NCBI GenBank assembly: GCA_964492775.1
Contig: CAZBLH010000015.1
Coordinates: 1 to 44,885 of the forward strand
DNA length: 44,885 nucleotides
Reading direction: 5' to 3'
Source of the DNA: WRDS01 sp964492775
GTDB lineage: Bacteria; Actinomycetota; Coriobacteriia; Anaerosomatales; PHET01
The translations under genes were made by a program, and so were the position numbers. Below, one piece after another: positions 23,016 through 31,304 of this stretch (positions within the stretch are counted from its first letter, which is position 1; each line of letters opens with the position of its first letter). Under the pieces are notes generated by a model, which was not told the DNA's origin, did no database searches, and saw only the letters and a list, made by a program, of their open reading frames with translations.

Positions 23016-24242
23016 TTACGCGCCCTCGACGATATGGAAGCCCGCGCCGAGCATGCTCGACTCGCGGGCGATCGTCGAGAGAGTGTCGGCCGAGGACGCG
23101 ACCTGCCGAGAACCCGCCGCAGTCTGTTGTGCGACCGCTGCCACCTCGCGCATGGCCTTGACGACCTGGTCGGTCGCGGACTTCTGCTGCTGGGTGGCTG
23201 CCGAGATCTCCTTGGCAGCGATGGCCGTCCGCTCGACCATGTCCACGATGTGGTCGAGCGACTCGTTGGTCTTGTGAGCGAGTTCGACGCCCGCCTGGAC
23301 CTGCCTGATCTCCTGCTCAGTCGACATGACGAGCTCGGTCGAGGCCGACTGGATTTCGCCGATGATTGACGAGATCTCCGACGTTGAGTCCACGACTGAC
23401 TCGGCAAGCTTCCTGATCTCAACCGCCACGACCGAGAAGCCCTTGCCGGCCTCGCCGGCGCGAGCGGCCTCAATGGCAGCGTTCAGCGCGAGGATCTTGG
23501 TCTGGTCGGCGATTGAGTTGATGATCGTCAGCACGGAGCCGATCTGCTGGCTGCATTCGCCAAGCGCGAGGATGCGGTTCGCGCTCGACTGGGTGCGCGC
23601 CTTGATGTCCTCCATGGCCGAGAGGGTGTCTGTGATTGCCTCGTGGCCCGACTCGGCTGAGCGCAGCGAGGCCTCAGCCATCGCGACGACCTGATCGGCG
23701 TTCTCGGCGATCTGCCGGTACGTGCTCGCGAGCTCCTCCATCGTCGCAGTCGTCTGCGAGATCGAGGCCGCCTGCTCCGCCGCGCCGGATGCCTGCTGTT
23801 CGGTTGCGGCCAAGATGTCGTTCGAGGACTGTTGCAGCTGGCGCGAGGACTCCTGGGACTGCCGGATGAGCGAGACGAGTGCGTCGACCATCTGGTTGTA
23901 GGAGGTCGAGAGCACGCCAATCTCGTCGCCACGCTCGATCTCGACCTTGCGGCCAAGCTCGCCCTCGCACACAGAGCGCACCGAACTCACGACGCGGTCA
24001 AGCGGCTCCATGAACTTGCTTCCGAGCCACAGCAACACGAGCGCCCACGCGACGAGCATCATGAAGCCGACCCCGGCGATACGGGCGTACTGCGCAGCCG
24101 AAGCCCCCGCCGAGGCGATGGAGTCACCGAATACGCTCCAGATGCTCAGATACAGAACGACCTGATACACAATCTGGATAAGTAGCGTGACGAAGATCAG
24201 TCGGTACAGGAACCGACTCCTGATCGCGTTAAACAGTCCCAT
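23016..24242 (-). CDS. Methyl-accepting chemotaxis protein without a periplasmic sensor domain
   Basis: 408-residue chemoreceptor. TM1 is at about 13-35 and TM2 at about 55-74, separated by only ~20 residues, so there is no external ligand-binding domain. A HAMP domain follows (~75-130), then methylation helices and the MA signalling domain, whose hairpin tip region reads IADQTKILALNAAIEAARAGE, closely matching the universal receptor tip. The ATG at 24242 has AAAGGAG 7 nt upstream and overlaps the cheW stop by 14 bp. Receptors of this shape are typical of type IV pilus-linked systems such as FrzCD- or PilJ-like arrays, where input is cytoplasmic, membrane-borne or by partner protein. It is the only receptor in the window. 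Confidence 0.94.
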   Translation of the reverse strand: MGLFNAIRSRFLYRLIFVTLLIQIVYQVVLYLSIWSVFGDSIASAGASAAQYARIAGVGFMMLVAWALVLLWLGSKFMEPLDRVVSSVRSVCEGELGRKVEIERGDEIGVLSTSYNQMVDALVSLIRQSQESSRQLQQSSNDILAATEQQASGAAEQAASISQTTATMEELASTYRQIAENADQVVAMAEASLRSAESGHEAITDTLSAMEDIKARTQSSANRILALGECSQQIGSVLTIINSIADQTKILALNAAIEAARAGEAGKGFSVVAVEIRKLAESVVDSTSEISSIIGEIQSASTELVMSTEQEIRQVQAGVELAHKTNESLDHIVDMVERTAIAAKEISAATQQQKSATDQVVKAMREVAAVAQQTAAGSRQVASSADTLSTIARESSMLGAGFHIVEGA

Positions 24243-24870
24243 GTGGTTGCTCCTTTTGCACACGCTCCGGGCCTTCGCTCCGAACAGGGTCCAGCACTCT
24301 GCGCACATCGATGACGCTCATCAGGCGGCCCCTCGACTCGAGTACCGCCGAAAAACACTCTGCTCCCCGGTCCGACATGCTGATCACAGGTTCCAATGCA
24401 GCCTCGTCTACCTCGATGATGTCGCCTACCTCATCGACGACGAACGCCGTGGCGAGAGCTCCATCAGTAAGCACGATCGCGACCGAAGGTTTCGGGCCCA
24501 CCGAACCGGCGGAGCCGAGCTGCAGCAACTCTGTCGCACCGGTCACCGAGACGATCTCGCCGCGCAGGTTGGTCACGCCGAGGACGCGCGCCGGCACGCA
24601 GGGCAGTGGCGTCACTGCGAAATCCCGGACGATCTCGCGGACCGCGGCGACAGGCACAGCACACCACTCATCGGAAACCTTGAACGAGAGTACGGCGTGT
24701 TGAGGCTTGGACTCTCTCTCCTCTTTCGCCTGAGCAAGCTCCTGCGCGCGGCGTCGGAGGATATCTTCGGCTGACTCGACCACTCCAAACGAGCATGACT
24801 GCCCGCTAGGTCCTGTCGCCTCCGCAATGCCCCGAGCCTCAGGACTCGGAGTGGCGTGTCGCGCGCCCAT
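24229..24870 (-). CDS. cheW: CheW-like coupling protein, first copy
   Basis: 213 residues: an N-terminal ~55-residue charged extension (AEDILRRRAQELAQAKEERE, predicted helix) and a CheW domain with VTNLRGEIVSVTGATELL and AFVVDEVGDIIEV. CheW scaffolds receptors and CheA. The extension is longer than in classical CheW and could mediate contacts specific to this array. The ATG at 24870 overlaps the stop of the other cheW (ATGA), and the 3' end overlaps mcp by 14 bp, so all three are translationally linked. Two different CheW proteins in one operon are usual for type IV pilus-type chemosensory systems. Confidence 0.92.
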   Translation of the reverse strand: MGARHATPSPEARGIAEATGPSGQSCSFGVVESAEDILRRRAQELAQAKEERESKPQHAVLSFKVSDEWCAVPVAAVREIVRDFAVTPLPCVPARVLGVTNLRGEIVSVTGATELLQLGSAGSVGPKPSVAIVLTDGALATAFVVDEVGDIIEVDEAALEPVISMSDRGAECFSAVLESRGRLMSVIDVRRVLDPVRSEGPERVQKEQPHGTV

Positions 24871-25388
24871 CAGGCGACCAGCCTCAATCGGCCGAGCAGC
24901 GGCTCGGCCTCAAGGAGGTACACGAGCCCGTCGTCCTCCCCGCACGCGACCGCCCGCATCGCTGACGCGAGCGGGTGAGATGCGGGGGTCGGCTTCAGCC
25001 ATTCGGCGGGCAGATGCGATACGTCATGCACTGCATCCACCACGAACGCGACAACCGAGCCCTCATCCCCGCTCACGAACAGCATCGGGGCGTCCAGCCC
25101 CTTCTCGGCCGAGGGCAGTCCAAGAAGTGTCGCGAGATCGACCGCGGGAACCACATCCCCCCGCAAGTTCACGAGCCCCATAACGCCGAGCGCCCCCTCG
25201 GGAGCGGCCGACATCGCGACAATCTGTTGGACTTCCAGCACGCAATCCAGCGCCAACCCATAGCGCTGGTCGCCAAGGGAGAACACAACGTATCCCTCGC
25301 CCAACTCTGGAGCGGCAATTTCGTCGTCAAGCGAGCCGCCGAACGCGGGGGCGAGACGGGGTGCGCGGGTCTCAGTCACCTGCTTCAC
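24870..25388 (-). CDS. cheW: CheW-like coupling protein, second copy
   Basis: 172-residue CheW domain protein with the motifs VVFSLGDQRYGLALDCVLEV, GLVNLRGDVVPAVDLATLLG and VVAFVVDAVHDV. It is clearly diverged from the neighbouring CheW protein, sharing only the family landmarks. GTG at 25388 overlaps the stop of the GspE/PilB-like gene as GTGA, so its translation depends on that gene. This tight coupling argues that the pilus-ATPase-like protein is a working component of the signalling complex or at least made in proportion to it. Confidence 0.92.
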   Translation of the reverse strand: MKQVTETRAPRLAPAFGGSLDDEIAAPELGEGYVVFSLGDQRYGLALDCVLEVQQIVAMSAAPEGALGVMGLVNLRGDVVPAVDLATLLGLPSAEKGLDAPMLFVSGDEGSVVAFVVDAVHDVSHLPAEWLKPTPASHPLASAMRAVACGEDDGLVYLLEAEPLLGRLRLVA

Positions 25389-27223
25389 CGCGAGAACCTC
25401 AGGGCGCGGTCAAGCTCTTCGGGGCTCACGGAGCCATCGGCCACCTTGGAGAGCCCCGACGCGAGCATGGTGCGCATCCCGGACTTCGCGGCAGCCGTGC
25501 CGATCTTTTCGGCGGTACCGCCGTGCGCGATGACGGCCCGGACCGGCTCGGTGAACGGCAGCACCTCGAACACCCCGGTCGACCCTTCGAACCCGGTCTG
25601 CGAGCATCTGTCGCAACCCTTGCCCTCGAGCGGCTCCGAGATGAAATCGGCGCCCGGGACCTTGGCGAGCGGCGTCCGCTTCGCGGGCCCAGCGCACTCC
25701 GGGCAGTTGGTGCGCAGGGTGCGCTGTCCGACGCCGAGCGTGAGCGCGTCAGCAAGACTCACCGGTTCCGCGCCCAGATCCAAGAGGCGACGCACGGCCG
25801 AGACGACATCCCCCGCCGCGAAGGTGGCGATTACGAGCTTGCCCATGCCGGCCGCCTCTATGGCGAGGTGCGCATCGTTCACGGTCTGGATCGAGTCGAT
25901 GGCGAGTACATCGGTATCCTGCTGAAGCCCAGCAGAGAAGTACCCCGCTGAATCGATGGGCTGGCCCGGGCTCACGAGCACCTGTGCAACTGCCGGAATC
26001 TCGTAGCCTATGGAACGCTCGACCGAGTACACGGTCTTGCCCACCTTGGCTGCGTGCTGCAGCAATGCGTAGTACGTCGCCGAGCTCCCGCCACCGACCG
26101 GTGAGGACAGAAGCAGAAGGCCGCGGCCACGCTCGACCATCGCGTGCAGCGCACGCGTCTCGGCATCCGACATCCCGAGCTCGGCAAGGTCGCGAGGCGC
26201 CGGCGCGTCCGGCGCAATAGTGACTACAAGACGCTGGCCTGCGACGGTCGGCACAGCCGAGATCGTGAGGTTCACCGTCTTGCCGGCCAACTCGGCGCGC
26301 ATCCTGCCGAGCGCTGGCCGGTTGGCCGACACGTCACCAAGCCGCGCAAAGTTCTTGAAGCCGTCAACGAGCTGGCCCTGCATGGAGACAGGCGCGCTGG
26401 CAACCTTCTCCAGCCTGCCATCCACGCGGAACACCAAGAAGAAGTCGGACTTGTACGGCAACAGGTGGATGCGGCTCGCGCCACGGCGAACCGCTGCCTC
26501 GAGGATGTCGGTGACGAGCACGGCGACGATGCGGTCATCGGCAACGGCAAGAACATCGAGGTCTACGGTCGCCTTGCCCTCGATCTCAGCTTCCATGACG
26601 TCGGCAACCGTCGGAGCGGGAGCCCCCGGTTCGGTAGCGGCATTCGCGTCTGCTTCACCAACGCTCGCCGGCTCTGGCAGGGGTTCCGGCTCGGCACTAC
26701 CCACTGTGGACTCGTCGAGCTCGGTCAGCTCCGCTGCAGACTCGGGCGCTGCGGCAGATGCATCCCCGTAGAAGCGATCCAGTGCTGCGGCGATGGCGTC
26801 GCGCTCGCCCAAGACCGCATCGATTCCAATCCCGAGCTTCTCGCCGATGTCATCGAGTGAGAACACCGACATCGGTCCACCCAGGGCGACCGTCAGCACG
26901 CCGTCGATGTCGAACAGCGGCAGCATGTGGTAGGCGCGAGCAACGTCGGCGGGCATGAGCAGCAGCGCCTCATCGTCCGGCGTGTAGCTCGTGAGGTCGA
27001 CTCGGGGATAGCCGAGCCCCTTCTCGAGCGCGGCGACGACGTGCCCCTCGGTCACGACACCTTCCGAGAACAGCAGCCTGCCGGCGGCTCCGTCGTCAGC
27101 TGAGCGGGTGCGCGCCTGGGCCAGTTGCTCCTCGGAGAGGATGTCCAGCGCGACGAGCGCGTCGAGGACGCGAGCGGCCGTCGTGCTGATGGCGATCTCG
27201 GGCATGGTCTCAGTGGCTCCCAT
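25385..27223 (-). CDS. Degenerate GspE/PilB-family protein (predicted pseudo-ATPase)
   Basis: 612 residues with the overall plan of a type II secretion/type IV pilus assembly ATPase. There is an N-terminal GspE/MshEN-type domain (~15-155), an acidic Ala/Pro linker (~155-215), an N2-like domain (~230-340) and an ATPase-like C-domain (~345-612) with zinc-type cysteines C507, C510, C537 and C540 ending TGFEGSTGVFEVL. Every nucleotide motif is broken: Walker A is SSPVGGGSS at 373-381 instead of GPTGSGKTT, the Asp box is SVERSIGYE, Walker B is DTDVLAIDSIQ at 436-446 with the catalytic Glu lost, and the His box is TFAAGD instead of TLHTND. The ATG at 27223 follows GAGGG and abuts the response-regulator stop. 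It probably acts as a scaffold or sensor joining chemosensing to pili. Confidence 0.85.
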   Translation of the reverse strand: MGATETMPEIAISTTAARVLDALVALDILSEEQLAQARTRSADDGAAGRLLFSEGVVTEGHVVAALEKGLGYPRVDLTSYTPDDEALLLMPADVARAYHMLPLFDIDGVLTVALGGPMSVFSLDDIGEKLGIGIDAVLGERDAIAAALDRFYGDASAAAPESAAELTELDESTVGSAEPEPLPEPASVGEADANAATEPGAPAPTVADVMEAEIEGKATVDLDVLAVADDRIVAVLVTDILEAAVRRGASRIHLLPYKSDFFLVFRVDGRLEKVASAPVSMQGQLVDGFKNFARLGDVSANRPALGRMRAELAGKTVNLTISAVPTVAGQRLVVTIAPDAPAPRDLAELGMSDAETRALHAMVERGRGLLLLSSPVGGGSSATYYALLQHAAKVGKTVYSVERSIGYEIPAVAQVLVSPGQPIDSAGYFSAGLQQDTDVLAIDSIQTVNDAHLAIEAAGMGKLVIATFAAGDVVSAVRRLLDLGAEPVSLADALTLGVGQRTLRTNCPECAGPAKRTPLAKVPGADFISEPLEGKGCDRCSQTGFEGSTGVFEVLPFTEPVRAVIAHGGTAEKIGTAAAKSGMRTMLASGLSKVADGSVSPEELDRALRFSR

Positions 27224-27604
27224 CTATACCCTCGCGCGTGCGAGCTCACTGGCGACGGCTGCAAGCAGACGCTCGGGTTCGACAGGCTTCGTCAGGTACT
27301 GATCGGCACCTGTTCGGATGCCGGTGGCCATCGACTGCTCCTCGGTCTTGGCCGTAAGCATGATGATCGGAATCGACCTGTACTTCTGGTCGAACTTGAG
27401 CAACCGACAGACGCGATACCCGTCCAGCTTGGGCAGCATCACGTCGAGAAGGATCAGGTCGGGTGACTCGGCACGCGCGACCTCGAGTGCCTCGGCGCCA
27501 TCGGACGCGGTAAGCACGTCATAACCATCCGAGACGAGTAACGCCTTGATCATCTCGAGGATGGTCACACTGTCATCAACCACAAGGATGCGCGCATCGG
27601 CCAT
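27224..27604 (-). CDS. Single-domain response regulator (CheY/PilG/PilH-like)
   Basis: 126-residue receiver domain without an output domain. The acidic pair is Asp10/Asp11, the phospho-acceptor Asp54 in LLDVMLPKLDG, the switch Thr in MLTAKTEE and the conserved Lys in LTKPVEP. I chose the ATG at 27604 with AGGAG upstream; a longer in-frame start would overlap cheR. The sequence YRVCRLLKFD and DGYRVCR is more like PilH/PilG-type regulators than flagellar CheY, consistent with the operon. The GspE/PilB-like gene starts immediately after its stop codon. It is the most likely diffusible output of the CheA in this operon. Confidence 0.9.
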   Translation of the reverse strand: MADARILVVDDSVTILEMIKALLVSDGYDVLTASDGAEALEVARAESPDLILLDVMLPKLDGYRVCRLLKFDQKYRSIPIIMLTAKTEEQSMATGIRTGADQYLTKPVEPERLLAAVASELARARV

Positions 27605-27639
27605 CAGGGCCCACTCCTGTCGCTTGGTTCCGTCACTTC

Positions 27640-29088
27640 TCAATATCGCCCTGTTCGGGCCACCTCTTTAGGCATACGCAGCGCCTTTGCAGACTCGGCG
27701 ATGCCGCGCTCACAGGCGTGCGCGATGACTTCGGGCGAGAACCCTCCGAGAAAGACCGACCACGAACCTTCCGCGTCCTTGCCCAAGAGCTCAAGCGTGC
27801 GCTCGAACTCGCGGATAGCCTCGGCGGGTTCGTTGCGACTCTGGTGGAGTCCGGCCAGCGCGAAGTGCGCCAGACAGAACTGGGGATCGATGTACAGCGT
27901 CCGGCGGAACTCGGCGAGAGCACCGTCCGTGTCCCCCTGCCCTCGCCTGCACACTCCGAGGAGGAAGCGAGCCGGCGCGCACAGCGGGTGTGCGGCAAGA
28001 ATCTCGTCCGCCTCGGCAGCCGCGCCAGCCAAGTCGCCGACGTCGGCCCGGGCAAACGCATCGGCCAGTCGCGTCGACTCAGGGTCGCCGGCATCAGGGC
28101 GAAGTGCGCTGGAGGTGACCTCCCTCGTGCGAGAGACACGGCTTGCGCGCGAGTTCAACCGGCGACTCGCAAGGCGAGAGCGGCCCGAGGCCACCGGCTG
28201 CGACGGTTCCATCGGCTTGCGGTACAAGAAGACGCCATTGGCATCCACGGTCTCGAAGCAGTCGGATACCGACGCCAAGGTCTCCGAGTGTCCGAGGAAC
28301 AGGTAGCCACCAGGATTGAGCGCGTCGTAGAACCTGCTGATGATGCGGCGAGTCGTCGCGAGTTGGAAGTAGATCGTCACATTGCGGCAGAAGATCACGT
28401 CGAAGGCGGAGAAGGGCTGAGGAGAGAACGGGTCCCTGATGAGATTGTGGTACCGGAACTCGCAAAGCGCCCGCACGGCCTCGGCTGGACGCCACGCCGA
28501 GCCAGGCTCCGTACCCAGTTCCTCAGCAGGCTCGAAGAACCGCGCAACAAGGTCTTGGTCCACGGATTCGAGGGCTCGAGTCGGGTACACGGCACTAGTG
28601 GCTCGGTCGAGAGCGCGCGTCGACACATCGGTCCCGATGACCTGGATCGGCACACCTTGTCGATCAAGCGCGGAGTCGAGCAGCGTCATCGCGATGGTGT
28701 AGGGCTCTTCTCCTGTCGAGCACCCGGCGGACCAAACGCGGAATGGCAGTGGGTCGACTAAGGAGTACGCGGCGTCCTGGTCGGCACGGGCAGCGAGGAT
28801 CTCGGGAACAACGATGTCGCGAAGCGCATCGAACTGACCCGGGAAGCGGAAGAACCTCGTCTCGTTGATGGTGACGAGGTTCATGAGTTCCTTGAACTCG
28901 CCTTCATCGCCCGTGAGCAGCGAGAAGTACGCAGCAAGATCGCCGGTTCCACGCACACCCGCCCGGTGCTCGAGGGCAAGCTGTAGCGCATCGGCCTTAG
29001 AGTGCTCGAGAAAGATGCCCGAGTGATGGTGAATCCAGTCGCGATACTGCTCGAACCAGCCGACGTGCGGATCCTCGCGGAGCTTCAT
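27640..29088 (-). CDS. cheR: Chemotaxis methyltransferase CheR with C-terminal TPR region
   Basis: 482-residue methyltransferase that methylates receptor glutamates using S-adenosylmethionine. The N-terminal helical part and the catalytic domain are intact: TINETRFFRFPGQFD, the SAM-binding VWSAGCSTGEEPYTIAM, GTDVSTRALDRA and DVIFCRNVTIYF. After ~residue 290 there is an Arg/Ser-rich linker, then a TPR-like helical region (~345-450) with ARFLLGVCRRGQGDTDGAL and AHFALAGLHQSRNEPAEAI. CheR-TPR fusions are common in non-flagellar chemosensory systems, for example FrzF. The start is uncertain: ATG 29088 is used; an in-frame TTG at 29100 adds four residues. It lies 16 nt after the DUF4388 gene. Confidence 0.93.
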   Translation of the reverse strand: MKLREDPHVGWFEQYRDWIHHHSGIFLEHSKADALQLALEHRAGVRGTGDLAAYFSLLTGDEGEFKELMNLVTINETRFFRFPGQFDALRDIVVPEILAARADQDAAYSLVDPLPFRVWSAGCSTGEEPYTIAMTLLDSALDRQGVPIQVIGTDVSTRALDRATSAVYPTRALESVDQDLVARFFEPAEELGTEPGSAWRPAEAVRALCEFRYHNLIRDPFSPQPFSAFDVIFCRNVTIYFQLATTRRIISRFYDALNPGGYLFLGHSETLASVSDCFETVDANGVFLYRKPMEPSQPVASGRSRLASRRLNSRASRVSRTREVTSSALRPDAGDPESTRLADAFARADVGDLAGAAAEADEILAAHPLCAPARFLLGVCRRGQGDTDGALAEFRRTLYIDPQFCLAHFALAGLHQSRNEPAEAIREFERTLELLGKDAEGSWSVFLGGFSPEVIAHACERGIAESAKALRMPKEVARTGRY

Positions 29089-29104
29089 GGGGGTACTCAA
29101 CGCC

Positions 29105-29896
29105 CTATGCGCCCGAATCCACCCCGGCGGATACCATCTCGCCGCGCTTCACGAGCCCGGACGTCTGCATCTCAAGAAGGAGACGAGCGGTCTCGAAGTC
29201 GCTGTAGCCGGTGAGGGCGATCAGCTCACGGAGGTTGCGTCCTGTATGCAGGTGTGACAACAGCCGCCACTCGTGCGCGCTCAGATGGATGTCGCCGTTG
29301 TGGGTCATGGGCGCTGCCGCCATGAAGAACTCGGTGCCGTCGTTCGGGACGCTTTCGGTGATCCGACGCCACTCCTCAAGGCGTGCCGAGACATCCGCGA
29401 GCGCGTCATCGACCGAGATCGTGATGCCGAGGAACTGCTCGTCGCAGCCCCCGCCCGTCTCGAAACGCAGCTGGCCCTCGTTCCAGCGCAGGAGGTCGAA
29501 CATCGCCTCGGCGATCGTCTCGCGCATGAAGCGCTCGAGCTGCTGGGCGGTCAGGTAGCCCTCCTCCACGAGCACATCGCCGAGCACCCTGTCGGGTTTC
29601 TCGGTGGTCGAGATCTTAAGCAAGCCCATCGCCTGTCGGTACTGAGCCTCGTCGATCAGCCCGGCCGCGACCATCCGATCGCCTGGTCTTGCCACCGGCA
29701 CTCCGGTCTCGGCGTGGTACAGCCGGCCCTGCCGGAAACAGACGAGCCCGCTCTCCTCGTTGCCGTCGGCATCACTGCGCGATAGATAGAGCAGCCCCGT
29801 CTTACCGCCGTTGTGCAGCAGCCGGAACATGTCGCTGAGTGAGAAGTCGGCAAGATTGCCCTCGAGCGCCACTTCATCCTCCAAGTTGGTCAGCAT
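29105..29896 (-). CDS. DUF4388 (PatA/PATAN-like) domain protein
   Basis: 263-residue soluble protein. The first ~110 residues match the DUF4388 pattern (ALEGNLADFSLSDMFRLLH, GKTGLLYLSR, GLVCFRQGRLYHA), and the middle holds a second, helical segment (LGDVLVEEGYLTAQQLERFMRE, AMFDLLRWNEGQLRFE) typical of these proteins. A short C-terminal part resembles a winged-helix fold (LLSHLHTGRNLRELIALTGYSDFETARLLLEM). DUF4388/PATAN proteins are linked to response regulators and to type IV pilus motility or biofilm control in cyanobacteria and myxobacteria. No binding partner can be read from sequence. It lies just upstream of cheR and 102 nt after the URO-D-like gene. Confidence 0.85.
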   Translation of the reverse strand: MLTNLEDEVALEGNLADFSLSDMFRLLHNGGKTGLLYLSRSDADGNEESGLVCFRQGRLYHAETGVPVARPGDRMVAAGLIDEAQYRQAMGLLKISTTEKPDRVLGDVLVEEGYLTAQQLERFMRETIAEAMFDLLRWNEGQLRFETGGGCDEQFLGITISVDDALADVSARLEEWRRITESVPNDGTEFFMAAAPMTHNGDIHLSAHEWRLLSHLHTGRNLRELIALTGYSDFETARLLLEMQTSGLVKRGEMVSAGVDSGA

Positions 29897-29998
29897 CGCC
29901 GTTCACGCGGTGCAGCAAGTCTGCATCCGCCTCTCGGTTAGTATCGGCATCTGACCAGGCGCTCGTGAGTCGGGACCTGCCATTCGTAAGCCGACAGA

Positions 29999-30871
29999 TC
30001 AGCCGCGAGACGGCTCCGGCTCGGTGTCGGCGCGGAAGGCAGCAAGCGCGACCCCTAGCGCTCGCACGTCCTCAGTCGTGCTCAACCCCCCATCGTCGGA
30101 GACGACGGCCGGCCCACCGGCTGCCAGTAGGCGCGCCTGGCTTCCCGCCTGCCGAGCACCATCGGCGAGCAGACGCTGCGCCTCGATGCCACCGATCGGG
30201 ACAAGTCCCGACGTCCTGACCGCGCGGAACGCCGCATCCATCGAACCGCGCTGGCCGACGGCGACATGAATCGCCGAGAACCCCGCGGCGGCAAGCGCCC
30301 GGTATATCACACGGATGTCGCCGTCAGAGTGGAACGCCACGGGCAGATTCGATGGCCGTGCCTCGGCGAGGCGCCGGTAGCGCGGGATGAGCGAATCGAT
30401 CACGAAGTCCGGCGAGACGATCCAGCCCGCTGCGCCCGCCAGCTCATCGGCGATGAGCAAGACGTCGGCACCTGCATCGACTCCACGGGCAACGTCGTGG
30501 ATGGCGTCCTGGAGCATCAGATCGAGGTCGTCGGAGACCACCTCTGGCGCCTCTGCGCACGCTCCCAGCGTACGCATCCACCCATTCGCCTCGGCAAGAC
30601 GCGTGAACACACCGTCGACGATCCAGCCTGCAGCGACGTCCTGGCTGCTGAGCGCACGCACTGCCTCGGCTGCCCATTCCTGCGATGAGTGTACGAATGC
30701 GAGATCGACGCCGAGCGCACGCGCAAGCCCCGCGAGAGCCTCGGGCTCGTTTTCCACGCCGAAGCCCCAAGCGAGCTCCCGGGCGGCGCCAGCCGGCATC
30801 CACGTCATGGCTGTAGCAGTCCCCGCATCCGCCTCGCCGACAAGCACTGCGATTACCGATTCGCGGCCCAT
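29999..30871 (-). CDS. Uroporphyrinogen decarboxylase/corrinoid methyltransferase-like protein
   Basis: 290-residue protein resembling the URO-D/MtaA-CmuA superfamily: VAFHSDGDIRVIYRALAAAG parallels the family stretch with FHSCGN, and GGIEAQRLL parallels the GGID/GGVD strand near the barrel end. It is ~50 residues shorter than typical members and lacks the Cys of the zinc-type methyltransferase FHSCG motif, having Asp there instead, so catalytic competence is doubtful. I cannot assign a substrate. Its ATG overlaps the stop of the preceding unknown gene, and the chemosensory genes follow on the same strand after 102 nt. It may be an enzyme, or a ligand-binding relic recruited to sensing. Confidence 0.6.
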   Translation of the reverse strand: MGRESVIAVLVGEADAGTATAMTWMPAGAARELAWGFGVENEPEALAGLARALGVDLAFVHSSQEWAAEAVRALSSQDVAAGWIVDGVFTRLAEANGWMRTLGACAEAPEVVSDDLDLMLQDAIHDVARGVDAGADVLLIADELAGAAGWIVSPDFVIDSLIPRYRRLAEARPSNLPVAFHSDGDIRVIYRALAAAGFSAIHVAVGQRGSMDAAFRAVRTSGLVPIGGIEAQRLLADGARQAGSQARLLAAGGPAVVSDDGGLSTTEDVRALGVALAAFRADTEPEPSRG

Positions 30872-31269
30872 CAGCGAACGCCTACGCCCGTCGAGCCTGG
30901 TGCTCCATCGGGCGCGAACTCAGCCCAGACCTTCTCGGCCTCCTCGCGCCAGGCTTCGCGCGGCTCGGAAACGTCTCGACCAAAGCGCGAGGCGATGAAA
31001 TCGAAGTAGCCCGCGCCAGGGATGCCGGAGTCCGCGCGCACCACCAGCGACGCGATGATCACGCCGCGCTCGGCGAAGACCTGCTCGTCTACCTCGGATA
31101 GCAGGTCCATGATCAGACGGGACCGAGCGGGCACCGTTCCGCCGAAGACATGGACCGCCACATCGCGGTACGCGACGGTCGCCCTCCCGCGCGCGGCGGA
31201 CTCGAGCATCTCAAGGAGGCTCGCGCGCATGCGCGCCCAGTCCTCCGGGGTTCTGCGTGTTCGGTGCAC
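30871..31269 (-). CDS. Conserved hypothetical protein, first gene of the chemosensory cluster
   Basis: 132-residue soluble protein that I do not recognise by name. The N-terminal ~60 residues look helical (TPEDWARMRASLLEMLESAA). The middle part has a strand-rich stretch, IIASLVVRADSGIPGAGYFDF, similar to a motif (ALVV..DTGMPG.GFF) seen in several uncharacterised bacterial proteins. It has no membrane segment or cysteine. The GTG at 31269 follows GGAGGT at a short spacing; longer in-frame starts would lie in the tmRNA gene and are rejected. It overlaps the URO-D-like start as ATGA. Only 36 nt separate it from the ssrA terminator, so the operon promoter is not obvious. Confidence 0.6.
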   Translation of the reverse strand: MHRTRRTPEDWARMRASLLEMLESAARGRATVAYRDVAVHVFGGTVPARSRLIMDLLSEVDEQVFAERGVIIASLVVRADSGIPGAGYFDFIASRFGRDVSEPREAWREEAEKVWAEFAPDGAPGSTGVGVR

Positions 31270-31304
31270 CCTACCTCCGGTCAGTCGACTCCTTACATGA
31301 TGCC

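Noticed and set aside
25385..27223. Functional PilB/GspE ATPase annotation
   Set aside because: Overall similarity would give this name, but Walker A lysine, Walker B glutamate and the His box are all missing in the translated sequence.
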